Shown here: in pieces, positions 44,820 through 53,753 of the stretch
Layout: the number at the start of each line of letters is the position of its first letter
Position numbering within the stretch: the first letter of the stretch is position 1
From: JAKITW01 sp041598875
GTDB taxonomy: Bacteria; Desulfobacterota; Desulfobulbia; Desulfobulbales; BM004
Direction of reading: 5' to 3'
Assembly: GCA_041598875.1 (NCBI GenBank)
Contig: JBFHXP010000002.1
Span: forward strand, 1 to 64,000
DNA length: 64,000 bases
Position numbers and translations under genes: made by a program
Notes under the pieces: model-generated
What the model was told of the DNA's origin: nothing
The model's input: the letters and a program-made list of their open reading frames with translations, nothing else
Databases searched by the model: none

Positions 44820-45034
44820 CTGCCTCCACCCATGAAAAAGAGAAACTCCACATCATCACCCGCAACAAGTGTCGTGGAATCATAGGCATCCCTGGCGACA
44901 AAGGTTCCGTTACACTGCACCGCCACCATCTCCGGAGACTCCACCTGACACAACTCCAGAAGCCGGGAGATGGTGGTGTCCGCACCATCTACCTCATAAT
45001 TTTTTCCATTAACCGTAATTATTATACCATTCAT
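44816..45034 (-). CDS. hcyS: ThiS/MoaD-like sulfur carrier with masked C-terminus, HcyS-like
   Basis: A 72-residue beta-grasp protein ending FFMGGGR. Active carriers end in Gly-Gly, so the final residue(s) must be removed before the E1-like enzyme can act, and a JAMM protease is encoded three genes away. The N-terminal ITVNGKNYEVD and the late VAGDDVEFLFFMGGG are typical for ThiS-type folds. GCAGGAAG precedes the ATG. It is the first gene of the hcyS-metY-hcyF-hcyD-tusA run. Confidence 0.85.
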   Translation of the reverse strand: MNGIIITVNGKNYEVDGADTTISRLLELCQVESPEMVAVQCNGTFVARDAYDSTTLVAGDDVEFLFFMGGGR

Positions 45035-45325
45035 CTTCCTGCCCTCAAAAAGTGACGCGCCTTAATCTTGACCATTCAGATCAGTTTTATCAAGATATAA
45101 ACGGAAAAGAAAAACCCGTCAACAAAAAAATGAAAAAAAAGGAAAACCAGGGCCCGCGACAAGGGCGCGGTGGCGGAAAAATCGCTATGGGGAGACGGGA
45201 CAACTGCGAGGGAGAAAAGATCAAGGAGATCAAGGAAGTATGCAGAGGCGTACTGGAGTACGGCGAGCACATACTTCCGCGGATCGACACCGAGATTTTT
45301 TAAAAGTGGCGTTTCCGGATGAAAA
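45035..45325. other. Gap between the Rrf2 gene and hcyS, with a doubtful small frame
   Basis: This region should contain the hcy promoter on the minus strand; a TTGATA element is seen at about 45088 but no convincing -10. A plus-strand frame 45052-45303 (83 codons, GTG start, Lys/Glu-rich, ending in LEYGEHILPRIDTEIF) is open but has no ribosome-binding site, so I do not call it a gene. Confidence 0.3.
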
Positions 45326-45745
45326 CTAAATATCAAAGACAAGAGTGTCCTGAATCGCCTGCCGCCTTAAAGCCATATCCGCAAGGGATACGGAAAGATT
45401 TTTTTTAAGGCATTCCTGGGCGCGGGTAAATATCTCGGCAACCACATCGGGCTGCGCGCTTTCACCGGGCGGGAAAAGATCAATACCGCCCTCAAGAACC
45501 ATGACGATATCAAGAACCGTAATCGCCTCCGGGTCAGCCGCTAGCTGATACCCGCCATTCTTGCCGCGGACACTTCGGACCAGCCCCGCCTTGCCCAGGC
45601 GGTTGAAAATCTGCTCCAGGTACTGATGCGGGATATTCCCGGAAGAAGATATCTCCTTCAAGGGAAGATACCCCACGCCATGGTTCTCTGCCAGGGCAAG
45701 CATGGCGCTGATTCCGTAGATACTTTTGCTGCTGATGGAAAGCAT
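45326..45745 (-). CDS. Rrf2-family regulator without Fe-S cysteines (CymR-like)
   Basis: A 139-residue Rrf2 protein: winged helix with YGISAMLALAENHG, QYLEQIFNRLGKAGLV and RGKNGGYQLA. IscR-type members need three clustered cysteines; this one has only a single Cys (QECLKK), so it does not bind a cluster that way. Cluster-free Rrf2 proteins such as CymR control cysteine/sulfur metabolism, and the hcy sulfur genes lie just downstream on the same strand. Regulation of that operon is an inference. Confidence 0.82.
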   Translation of the reverse strand: MLSISSKSIYGISAMLALAENHGVGYLPLKEISSSGNIPHQYLEQIFNRLGKAGLVRSVRGKNGGYQLAADPEAITVLDIVMVLEGGIDLFPPGESAQPDVVAEIFTRAQECLKKNLSVSLADMALRRQAIQDTLVFDI

Positions 45746-45782
45746 TGATTATATTTATTCTTTCAGGACATTACCCGGGAAT

Positions 45783-47258
45783 TCATCCGGTTTGGGACAT
45801 GGCGGCGGCAAACAAGTCCAGCAGCCGGACATGAATATTGTCAAACCCGCCGTTGGAAAGAATGGCGATCACATCTCCTGGACGGGAGGTTTCCCGCAGT
45901 AAAACAAGAATGGAATCAGTGTTTTCACAATAATGGGCGTCAGCACCGCGCTGCACAAGGTCAGCAACCAGCAGCGCGCTGGAGAAACGTTCCTCGGGAG
46001 TCACCTTATGCAGGGCGGGCGGCTCTCTGACAATCACCCGGTCGGCAGCGTCAAAGCACTCCACATAGCGTTTTTGAAATACATTGCGCATGCTGGTATT
46101 GGTGCGGGGCTCAAAGACCGCCACCAGGCGGCGGCCCTGATACGCCTCGCGGAGCGCAGCCAGGGTTTCGGCAACCGCGGTGGGGTGGTGGGCAAAATCA
46201 TCAATTACCGTGATTCCGCCGATCTCGCCGCGCACCTCCTGCCGCCTCTTGACCCCCGGAAAAGCGGCAAGGCCACGGGCAGCGGCATCGGCGCCAATCC
46301 CGAGCCGGTGAAGCACCGCAATAACCGCAAGGGCATTCAGGCCATTGTGACGGCCGGGCATGGTGCTGACAAACCGGCCATACTCGGCGCCATTATGGGT
46401 GACGGTGAATGATGTGGCCCCTGGCTGGACCGAAAGACCAGCAAGCTGCCAGGCGCTGTTTCCGGACACCCCGTACCCCTGCACTTCACAGGGAGCATCG
46501 GCAACAAGTTCACGGACAACGGGATCATCGAAACAGGCGACAATCAAGCCGCTGGCAGGCATGATCGCCACCAGCCGGGCAAAGGATTTCTTTACCGCCT
46601 CAAGGTCGGCATAGATATCAGCGTGATCGAATTCGATTGAGGTGATGATGGCGATATCAGGGCGGTAGTGGAGGAACTTCGGGCCCTTGTCAAAAAAAGC
46701 GGTATCGTACTCGTCGCCCTCAAGGACAAAATAGGGGCCGTCATTGAGATTAAAATTTCTGCCGAACGCCTGGACCAGACCGCCGATCATAAACCCGGGC
46801 TCATGGCCTGCCTCTTTCAAAAGGGTAGCGAGCAGGGAAGATGTCGTGGTCTTGCCATGGGTTCCAGTCACCACCAGAGACATTTTGCCTGGCAGAAAAA
46901 ACCGGTTAACCGCCTGGGGAAAGGAGACATAGGGAATGGCCAGCTCCGCCAGGGCGATGGCCTCTGCATTTTTTCTGCCAATGACGTTTCCCACCACTAC
47001 CAGGTCGGGCCTGGGCTCAAGATTGCCGCCGCCATACCCGCTTGTCACCGGAATGCCGAGATTCTCGAGAAAAACACTCATCGGAGGATAGACATGCTCG
47101 TCGGAACCGGTTACCCGAAACCCCCTCTCATGAAGCATCCCGGCAAGCGCGCCCATCCCGGTGCCGCAGATGCCCATGAAATGAACATGGCGGACCTGGC
47201 CGGGGATATGATTCAAGGAAGGGTCGAGAAGGGGTGGCGGAAGCGACGGAATATCCAT
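45783..47258 (-). CDS. mpl: UDP-N-acetylmuramate:tripeptide ligase Mpl
   Basis: A 491-residue Mur ligase. It begins with the HFMGICGTGMGALAG loop, has the ATP site TGTHGKTTTSSLLAT and the later DDFAHHPTAVAETL. Mpl recycles peptidoglycan by joining L-Ala-D-Glu-meso-DAP peptide to UDP-MurNAc; the closest relative MurC is distinguished by the N-terminal pattern and the SFPQAVNRFFL segment. It lies 37 bases upstream of the Rrf2 gene. Confidence 0.9.
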   Translation of the reverse strand: MDIPSLPPPLLDPSLNHIPGQVRHVHFMGICGTGMGALAGMLHERGFRVTGSDEHVYPPMSVFLENLGIPVTSGYGGGNLEPRPDLVVVGNVIGRKNAEAIALAELAIPYVSFPQAVNRFFLPGKMSLVVTGTHGKTTTSSLLATLLKEAGHEPGFMIGGLVQAFGRNFNLNDGPYFVLEGDEYDTAFFDKGPKFLHYRPDIAIITSIEFDHADIYADLEAVKKSFARLVAIMPASGLIVACFDDPVVRELVADAPCEVQGYGVSGNSAWQLAGLSVQPGATSFTVTHNGAEYGRFVSTMPGRHNGLNALAVIAVLHRLGIGADAAARGLAAFPGVKRRQEVRGEIGGITVIDDFAHHPTAVAETLAALREAYQGRRLVAVFEPRTNTSMRNVFQKRYVECFDAADRVIVREPPALHKVTPEERFSSALLVADLVQRGADAHYCENTDSILVLLRETSRPGDVIAILSNGGFDNIHVRLLDLFAAAMSQTG

Positions 47259-47312
47259 TGTTGGTTCAGCGCCCCATTGAAAAGGATCTGCCGCGGAAAG
47301 AAGGGAACACGA

Positions 47313-47498
47313 TCAGGAACGCACGGTATCGCGAATCGATCGATAGATTTCCTTGAAGGTTTCGTCGAAATTACCGGGTGAAAGCCGCCCCACCTCGATG
47401 AACTTGACCACGATCTCCTTGGCAACCTTGAGAATCGCGTCATCGGAAACCGGGACAGGTTGAATGGTGCCATCTTGATTGCTTTTCTGCGCTGCCAT
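47313..47498 (-). CDS. Small conserved-type hypothetical protein
   Basis: About 61 residues starting at the ATG at 47498, with AGGTG six bases upstream; an in-frame ATG at 47507 would add three residues. The core SDDAILKVAKEIVVKF and SPGNFDETFKEIYRSI looks like an alpha-helical domain; similar short proteins occur in other delta-type proteobacteria as far as I recall, with no known role. It precedes mpl by 54 bases. Confidence 0.7.
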   Translation of the reverse strand: MAAQKSNQDGTIQPVPVSDDAILKVAKEIVVKFIEVGRLSPGNFDETFKEIYRSIRDTVRS

Positions 47499-47615
47499 TG
47501 CTTGCACCTGAAAAAAAACCTCTGCTGCCGGAAGAAGGCCGTTTCTTAACCAGGACAGCAGAGGATGTTTGCTAATAGGAAAAACCTGCCAGGCCCTCCC
47601 TAAAGAAACCTTGAT

Positions 47616-47632
47616 AAAACCTCGAGCGAGGT
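47616..47632 (-). terminator. Probable terminator after tRNA-Ala
   Basis: On the minus strand ACCTC-GCTC-GAGGT forms a hairpin followed by TTTTA, starting 12 bases beyond the tRNA. The stem is short. Confidence 0.5.
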
Positions 47633-47644
47633 CTTAAATCTGAT

Positions 47645-47720
<76 letters not shown>

Positions 47721-47780
47721 ATTCCATAAAGTGGGGCAGGCGATGACGCGGGCAAAGCCTGCTCCCTTAAAAACAGGCCT

Positions 47781-47810
47781 TGGATACCATGATCATCGCC
47801 GTAGTGTCAA
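47781..47810 (-). promoter_or_regulatory. Probable tRNA-Ala promoter
   Basis: On the minus strand, TTGACA (47805-47810) and TATCCA (47781-47786) are 18 bases apart, about 60 bases upstream of the tRNA. Confidence 0.6.
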
Positions 47811-47851
47811 GTTTTTTTCTTTTCACGCCGGCCGGAATCATGCCATATCAC

Positions 47852-47880
47852 TTGCCAACACCAGGATACTCTGTTAGAGT
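47852..47880 (+). promoter_or_regulatory. Possible mreB promoter
   Basis: TTGCCA (47852-47857) and TAGAGT (47875-47880) with a 17-base spacer, about 105 bases before mreB. Both hexamers are imperfect. Confidence 0.4.
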
Positions 47881-47984
47881 AACCCCTCTTTTCCGAAATG
47901 TAACAGTAGGGACCAGCAACTGAGGAGCACCGCGCTTCTCTCCATTTAAACATCCAAAAAATCAACACGATAAAGGGCGAATGT

Positions 47985-49025
47985 ATGTTTTCCCCGCTGA
48001 ACACACTTCTGGGCTGGCTTTCCAATGATCTTGCCATTGACCTTGGAACGGCCAACACTGTTGTCTATATGAAAGGAAAGGGCATCGTCCTGCGCGAGCC
48101 CTCGGTTGTCGCGATCCGGACCGATGGCCGGGTAAACAAGGTCCTGGCCGTTGGCAAAGAGGCCAAGATGATGGTGGGCCGCACCCCGGGAAATATCGTT
48201 GCCACCCGGCCGATCAAGGACGGGGTGATTGCCGACTTCGAGGTAACCGAGGCAATGCTCCGCTACTTCATCAACAAGGTCCATAACCGCCGGACCTTTG
48301 TCCACCCCCGGATCATAATAAGCGTCCCCTCGGGAATTACCCAGGTTGAAAAGAGGGCGGTCAAGGAGTCTGCTGAGTCTGCCGGCGCCCGCGCCATCTA
48401 TCTTATCGAAGAACCGATGGCCGCTGCCATTGGCGCCGGCCTGCCGATTACCGAACCCACCGCCAGCATGGTCGTTGATATCGGCGGAGGCACCACCGAG
48501 GTGGCGGTTATTTCTCTGGCCGGCATCGTGTACACCAAGTCAGTGCGCGTTGCGGGCGACAAGATGGACGAGGCCATACTCCAGTATATAAAGCGTAAAC
48601 ATAATATGGCGATCGGGGAGCGCTCGGCCGAACAGATCAAGATCACCATTGGCGACGTCATGCCCGAGGAACCCTACCTGACCATGGATATCAAGGGAAG
48701 GGACCTGGTTTCCGGGGTACCCAAAACCCTTTCCATCAATTCCGCTGAGATCCGCACCGCAATAGCCGAACAGGTTGACGCCATTGTTGATGCGGTAAAA
48801 ATGGCCCTGGAGCTGACCCCTCCGGAGTTATCAGCCGATATTGTCGATCAGGGAATCGTCCTCACCGGCGGCGGGGCCCTTCTCCGCAATCTGGACCGGC
48901 GACTCAACCTGGAAACCGGCCTGCCGATCATTATTGCCGACGACCCTCTGTCCTCTGTTGTTCTCGGGTCCGGCAAGGCGTTGGACAATATCGACATCCT
49001 CAAGGAGGTTATGATCAACTGGTGA
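47985..49025 (+). CDS. mreB: Rod-shape actin homologue MreB
   Basis: A 346-residue actin-like ATPase with LAIDLGTANTVVYMKGKGIV at the N-terminus, the adenosine motif DIGGGTTEVAVISL and the C-terminal LTGGGALLRNLD. The short N-terminal hydrophobic helix (SPLNTLLGWLS) fits membrane binding. It organises lateral wall synthesis and opens the mreB-mreC-mreD-mrdA-rodA cluster. Confidence 0.97.
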   Translation: MFSPLNTLLGWLSNDLAIDLGTANTVVYMKGKGIVLREPSVVAIRTDGRVNKVLAVGKEAKMMVGRTPGNIVATRPIKDGVIADFEVTEAMLRYFINKVHNRRTFVHPRIIISVPSGITQVEKRAVKESAESAGARAIYLIEEPMAAAIGAGLPITEPTASMVVDIGGGTTEVAVISLAGIVYTKSVRVAGDKMDEAILQYIKRKHNMAIGERSAEQIKITIGDVMPEEPYLTMDIKGRDLVSGVPKTLSINSAEIRTAIAEQVDAIVDAVKMALELTPPELSADIVDQGIVLTGGGALLRNLDRRLNLETGLPIIIADDPLSSVVLGSGKALDNIDILKEVMINW

Positions 49026-49125
49026 CGCAGACCACGATCTCCTACGCCGCGCCATGTCCTTGCCCTGTTGACACCTCCGGCAGCATTCCTTTTTCAGCCA
49101 GCCCTCCATTGGGAGGAAAAAAACC

Positions 49126-49965
49126 ATGAGGAACAAAAAGGGCGGAAAGAAACAGCACAATTACGCCCTCATCATTTTCGGTCTTGTGCTCTCTATTCTC
49201 TTTATCCTGGTTGTCTCCACGGTGGGCCGGAAAGAATTCGGCTCATCCCATAAATTCCTGCTGGAAATAATCGGGCCGGCCCAATCCGTTATTGCCCGGG
49301 CCACCACGTTTTTCAGCGCGATGACCGACGATTACACCGCCCTGATCAATGTGCGCGAGGAAAACAGACAGCTCAAGGACGAGCTCCAGAAGGCCTGGAA
49401 GCAGAATATCGAATACCGCGAGGCAGCCGCGACCAACGAGGGCCTGAAAAGGCTTCTTCAGTTCAAGGAAGCGCTTCCCGTGCCGACTCTGTCCGCACAG
49501 ATCATCGGCAAGGACCCCTCCATCTGGTTTCGCACCGTAATCGTTGATCAGGGGAGCAACGACGGCGTACTGAAGGGCATGCCGGTGGCAACCTCAACCG
49601 GGATCGTCGGCCAGGTTCTCGGCACCTCACCCAGTTACGCAAAGATTCTTCTTGCCACCGATCCCAACAGCGCAATCGACGTAATGCTTCAGCGGACCCG
49701 GACCAGGGGCATTCTCAAGGGCCAGGGCAACGGGCTCTACGAGCTTCATTATGTTCTTAAAAATGAAGACGTGGTCCTCGGCGACCTGGTTGTCACCTCC
49801 GAGCAGGGCGGGATTTTCCCCCAGGGGTTGTCCGTTGGAACGGTCTCCCGGATCTACAAGGACCAGCGCGGGATGTTTCGGGAAATCGACGTTGAGCCGA
49901 CAACTGATTTCTCCAAGCTGGAAAATGTGCTCATCATCATGAAGAAAAACACTCTGACCCCATAG
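49126..49965 (+). CDS. mreC: Rod-shape protein MreC
   Basis: A 279-residue bitopic protein: basic N-terminus, one membrane helix (LIIFGLVLSILFILVV), a coiled coil around NVREENRQLKDELQKAW, then the periplasmic beta domains with QIIGKDPSIWFRTVIVDQGS. It links the MreB filament to the wall enzymes. Confidence 0.95.
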   Translation: MRNKKGGKKQHNYALIIFGLVLSILFILVVSTVGRKEFGSSHKFLLEIIGPAQSVIARATTFFSAMTDDYTALINVREENRQLKDELQKAWKQNIEYREAAATNEGLKRLLQFKEALPVPTLSAQIIGKDPSIWFRTVIVDQGSNDGVLKGMPVATSTGIVGQVLGTSPSYAKILLATDPNSAIDVMLQRTRTRGILKGQGNGLYELHYVLKNEDVVLGDLVVTSEQGGIFPQGLSVGTVSRIYKDQRGMFREIDVEPTTDFSKLENVLIIMKKNTLTP

Positions 49966-49980
49966 GGACTACCTCCAGCC

Positions 49981-50520
49981 ATGCCAGTTGTTGTCTTTCT
50001 CATCATCGGAGCCCTCCTTCTGGTGCTGCAGACGTCACTCATACCGATGCTGCCGGCCTGGCTCGGCAAACCGGAGTTTCTCTTCCTGCTCATCGTCTTT
50101 ATCCCCTCGCGAATGGGCGTTATTCCCGGGGCGTCAGTGGCCTTCCTGCTCGGCATTCTGAGTGATGTCTATTCGGGAATATATCTCGGTCTTTTCCCGA
50201 TCACCTATCTGCTCATCTTCTTTGTCCTCAAAGGGATATACCGGTTTGTCGCGGTTAACGAGACGTTCTACCAGGCGCCGATAGTGGCTGTCGCCTATCT
50301 GCTGACCTGTGGGGGTATTTTCATTGCCGCCATGCTCCTGGGCGATGGCAGTCAACCCCAATGGACATGGGACGCGGTGCTGGTAAGAACCTTGCTGGTC
50401 GCCATCCTGACCATGCCCTTTTTCAGCCTCTTTGACCTCTGCTGGGAAAAATCGGCCGTCCATCAGCCCCGATGGCGGCTGTTCAAAAGAAAAAAAAGGG
50501 AGAATCGCTTTCGGAACTGA
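49981..50520 (+). CDS. mreD: Rod-shape protein MreD
   Basis: A 179-residue membrane protein with five to six helices, containing GKPEFLFLLIVF and LLGILSDVYSGIYLGLFPITY, as in MreD. It begins 15 bases after mreC. The basic C-terminal tail (KRKKRENR) overlaps or abuts the start of mrdA. Confidence 0.88.
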   Translation: MPVVVFLIIGALLLVLQTSLIPMLPAWLGKPEFLFLLIVFIPSRMGVIPGASVAFLLGILSDVYSGIYLGLFPITYLLIFFVLKGIYRFVAVNETFYQAPIVAVAYLLTCGGIFIAAMLLGDGSQPQWTWDAVLVRTLLVAILTMPFFSLFDLCWEKSAVHQPRWRLFKRKKRENRFRN

Positions 50521-50537
50521 CCCGAAAACTCTGCGGC

Positions 50538-52499
50538 ATGAAATCTTTCAAACCACACCGGTTCCTGCCGGCCAACATCCATCACAACTCCGGTAAAAAA
50601 AACCCGCGGACCGGACCGGAATTCAAGAGAAAGCGTCTTGACGCCCGGATTTACCGGGTCGACGAGGATGAGCTTTCGACCCTGAAACGTCGGACCGACA
50701 TTGCGGCCATGATCGTCATCACCTTGCTCGCCCTGATCATTGCCCGCCTCTGGTACCTGCAGATTCACCGTGGCTCGAACTATGAACAGTTATCGGAAAC
50801 CAACCGGGTCCGGGTCCTCAATATCCCGGCATCCCGTGGCAATATCCTTGACCGCAAGGGCCAGGTCATGGTCACCAGTCGTCCCTCCTTCAACATCGTC
50901 TGGAACAAGGATGACACCCCTGACCCGGACTCCATGCTCAAAAACCTTGCCCGGATAACCGGCGAGGACATCACGGTGCTGCTCGACAGGATCCGCAAGG
51001 CATCAGACCTGCCCAGACATATCCCCATAACCCTGATGGAGGATATCCCCTGGCAGACCCTGGCGGTCACGGAAAACAACCACCTCGAACTTCCCGGCAT
51101 CCGGATCATGGCCCTGCCCATCCGCGAGTACCTCCACCAGGACCGCTCCGCCCATGTCATCGGCTACCTTGGCAAGATCAACAAGGAAGAACTCAAGGAT
51201 AAACAGGACGATAACTACGACCAGACCGACGAGATCGGCAAGATGGGGATTGAAAAAATCTTTGAAAGCACGTTGCGCGGGGAAAAGGGAAAGCAGTTCA
51301 TGGAGGTTGACGCCCAGGGATTTGAACAACGGCGCCTCAAGGGGATAGGAGCCCTTCCCGGATCAGATATCCAGCTGACCCTTGATCTCGATCTCCAGAC
51401 CGAGGCGGAAAAGGCGATGGGGGACAAGGCGGGCGCGGTGGTGGTCATGGAAGTAAACACCGGCCGGATCCTGGCCCTGGCCAGCACCCCGACCATGTCC
51501 CTGGAACAGTTCATCGGCGGAATCTCTCAGGAAAACTGGAAGGCGCTGCTGGAAGATCCCCTGCGTCCGTTGATCAACAAACCGATCATGGGCCAGTACC
51601 CGCCGGGATCGACCTTTAAAATGATCTCCGCCCTGGCCGGGCTTACCGAGGGAATAGTGACCCCGGATACCGCTTTCTACTGCTCCGGGTCCCTCCAGTT
51701 CGGCAACCGCCGTTACGGGTGCTGGAAGAAAAGCGGCCACGGGACCGTGCAGCTGAACAGGGCCCTGGCAGAGTCATGTGACGTCTATTTTTATCAGATT
51801 GCCCAGCGAATCAATGTCGATGTACTGGCCAAATATTCCGAAAGTTTCGGCATGGGGCGAATTACCGGCATTGAACTTGAGCATGAAAAAAGCGGCCTGA
51901 TCCCAACCGCCGAGTGGAAAAAGAGGGTAAAGAAACAGGCCTGGCAGAAAGGTGAAAACCTCTCCATTATCATCGGCCAGGGATTCACCCTGACAACCCC
52001 GCTCCAGGTCACCCTGATGACCGCGGCCCTGGCCAATGGCGGCACCCTCTACCGCCCGCAGTTGATTGAAAAAATACAGGGAGGACCCGCCGGCGCCGAA
52101 CGGGTCTTCACCCCGATCGCCGAGGGCAGAGTCCACGGCAACAGCCAGACGATCAAACTGATCCGCAAGGGAATGGAGGACGCGGTAAACAAACCGCACG
52201 GGACCGGACAGGCGGCGCGGTTCAATGAAATCACGGTTGCCGGCAAGACCGGCACCGCCCAGGTGGTCCGACTCGCCAAATTCAAGGATGTTGATGAAAA
52301 AAACATTCCCTTTAAATATCGGGACCATGCATGGTTCACCTGTTATGCGCCAGCGGAAAACCCGGAAATAGCAGTAACCGTTCTCGTGGAACACGGGGGC
52401 CATGGCGGCTCCGCTGCCGCGCCGATCGCCCGCAAGATCCTGGCATGGTATTTCAATATCACCCCCCCGCCCGCCCCGGCGACCGTGGTCACAGATTAA
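50538..52499 (+). CDS. mrdA: Penicillin-binding protein 2 (elongasome transpeptidase)
   Basis: About 653 residues from the ATG at 50538; an earlier ATG at 50472 would overlap mreD by 49 bases and add 22 basic residues, and neither has a good ribosome-binding site. One N-terminal helix, then the pedestal domain (ASRGNILDRKGQ) and the transpeptidase with SxxK in PPGSTFKMISAL, an SCD in place of SxN, and KTGTAQV. It cross-links wall during elongation with RodA. Confidence 0.93.
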   Translation: MKSFKPHRFLPANIHHNSGKKNPRTGPEFKRKRLDARIYRVDEDELSTLKRRTDIAAMIVITLLALIIARLWYLQIHRGSNYEQLSETNRVRVLNIPASRGNILDRKGQVMVTSRPSFNIVWNKDDTPDPDSMLKNLARITGEDITVLLDRIRKASDLPRHIPITLMEDIPWQTLAVTENNHLELPGIRIMALPIREYLHQDRSAHVIGYLGKINKEELKDKQDDNYDQTDEIGKMGIEKIFESTLRGEKGKQFMEVDAQGFEQRRLKGIGALPGSDIQLTLDLDLQTEAEKAMGDKAGAVVVMEVNTGRILALASTPTMSLEQFIGGISQENWKALLEDPLRPLINKPIMGQYPPGSTFKMISALAGLTEGIVTPDTAFYCSGSLQFGNRRYGCWKKSGHGTVQLNRALAESCDVYFYQIAQRINVDVLAKYSESFGMGRITGIELEHEKSGLIPTAEWKKRVKKQAWQKGENLSIIIGQGFTLTTPLQVTLMTAALANGGTLYRPQLIEKIQGGPAGAERVFTPIAEGRVHGNSQTIKLIRKGMEDAVNKPHGTGQAARFNEITVAGKTGTAQVVRLAKFKDVDEKNIPFKYRDHAWFTCYAPAENPEIAVTVLVEHGGHGGSAAAPIARKILAWYFNITPPPAPATVVTD

Positions 52500-52516
52500 C
52501 AAAAAAGAGGCTGCCG

Positions 52517-53626
52517 ATGTTCCGTTTTGACCGACGACTGCTCTTTAATTTCGACTGGATAATGCTTGGCACGGTGCTGACCGTGTCGGCCATGGCCCTG
52601 ATAAACCTGTACAGTTCAAGCTCAACCGGCAGCGGTTCGGCATCGGCCGCCTTCTACAAGCAGCTCTACTTCACCATCTTCGGATTCGGTCTCATCCTGG
52701 CGATGATCAGTTTTGACTACCGGAAGCTGATCCTCTGGAATTATCCACTCTACTTCATTGCCCTTGCCCTTCTCGTCGCCGCCCTGGTGGTCGGGTCAAC
52801 CATTTCCGGGAGTCAGCGCTGGATCAATCTCGGTTTTTTCCGCCTCCAGCCCTCGGAACCTGCCAAGCTGGTGCTGGTCATCACCCTTGCCAGCTACTAT
52901 TACCGCAAGGATACCGGCAAGGGATTCACCCTCAAGGAGCTGTTCGTACCGGCCGCGCTGACCTTTTTCCCCTTTCTTCTTATCATGAAGCAGCCGGACC
53001 TCGGGACCTCCCTGATGCTGGTGGCGATTTTTGTCTCCATGACCATCTTTGTCAAGCTGCGCTGGTCGACCCTTGCCACCCTGATCGGCTTCTGCCTTGC
53101 CGCGATTCCCATTGGCTGGAAATTTTTCCTGAAACCATACCAGCGCCTGCGGATCGAGACCTTTCTCAACCCCGAGGCGGATCCGATGAACAGCGGCTAC
53201 CATATCATGCAATCAAAAATCGCGGTGGGCAGTGGCCTGAAACTGGGCAAGGGGTATCTCAAGGGAACCCAGGGCCATCTTCATTTCCTGCCGGAACGGC
53301 ATACCGATTTCGCCTTTTCCGTCTGGGCCGAGGAGTGGGGATTCGCAGGCTGCCTCCTCTTTCTTGCCATCTACTTTTTCATGATCCTCTGGGGGTTGAA
53401 CATCGGCCTCAGTTCACGGGACAAATTCGGGGTATTGCTCGCCTTTGGCATAGTCTCACTCATCTTCTGGCAGGCGATTGTCAACCTTCTGATGGTCATG
53501 GGACTTCTGCCGGTGGTCGGCATTCCGTTGCCGCTCTTCAGCTACGGAGGATCTTCACTTCTGACCACAATGCTCGGATTAGGCCTGCTGATGAATATCC
53601 GGATGCGTCGATTTCAAGTAAAATAA
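52517..53626 (+). CDS. rodA: Peptidoglycan glycosyltransferase RodA
   Basis: A 369-residue SEDS-family polymerase with about ten helices, from the ATG at 52517 (AGAGG upstream). Family segments FFRLQPSEPAKLVLV, MKQPDLGTSLML, FLPERHTDFAFSVWAEEWGF and GIPLPLFSYGGSSLL are present, including the conserved Glu-Trp-Gly loop. It polymerises glycan strands in pair with PBP2. Confidence 0.96.
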   Translation: MFRFDRRLLFNFDWIMLGTVLTVSAMALINLYSSSSTGSGSASAAFYKQLYFTIFGFGLILAMISFDYRKLILWNYPLYFIALALLVAALVVGSTISGSQRWINLGFFRLQPSEPAKLVLVITLASYYYRKDTGKGFTLKELFVPAALTFFPFLLIMKQPDLGTSLMLVAIFVSMTIFVKLRWSTLATLIGFCLAAIPIGWKFFLKPYQRLRIETFLNPEADPMNSGYHIMQSKIAVGSGLKLGKGYLKGTQGHLHFLPERHTDFAFSVWAEEWGFAGCLLFLAIYFFMILWGLNIGLSSRDKFGVLLAFGIVSLIFWQAIVNLLMVMGLLPVVGIPLPLFSYGGSSLLTTMLGLGLLMNIRMRRFQVK

Positions 53627-53753
53627 TGAGCATTTTTTTAAAAAAACCATTATCTTTTCAGTTTATTAACCCGTGGATGCCCGGAAAATCGATCTTTTCT
53701 CGCAAGGCGGAATACCCGCGGGTATCTTGAATAATCCGGAATAGGAGCATGAC

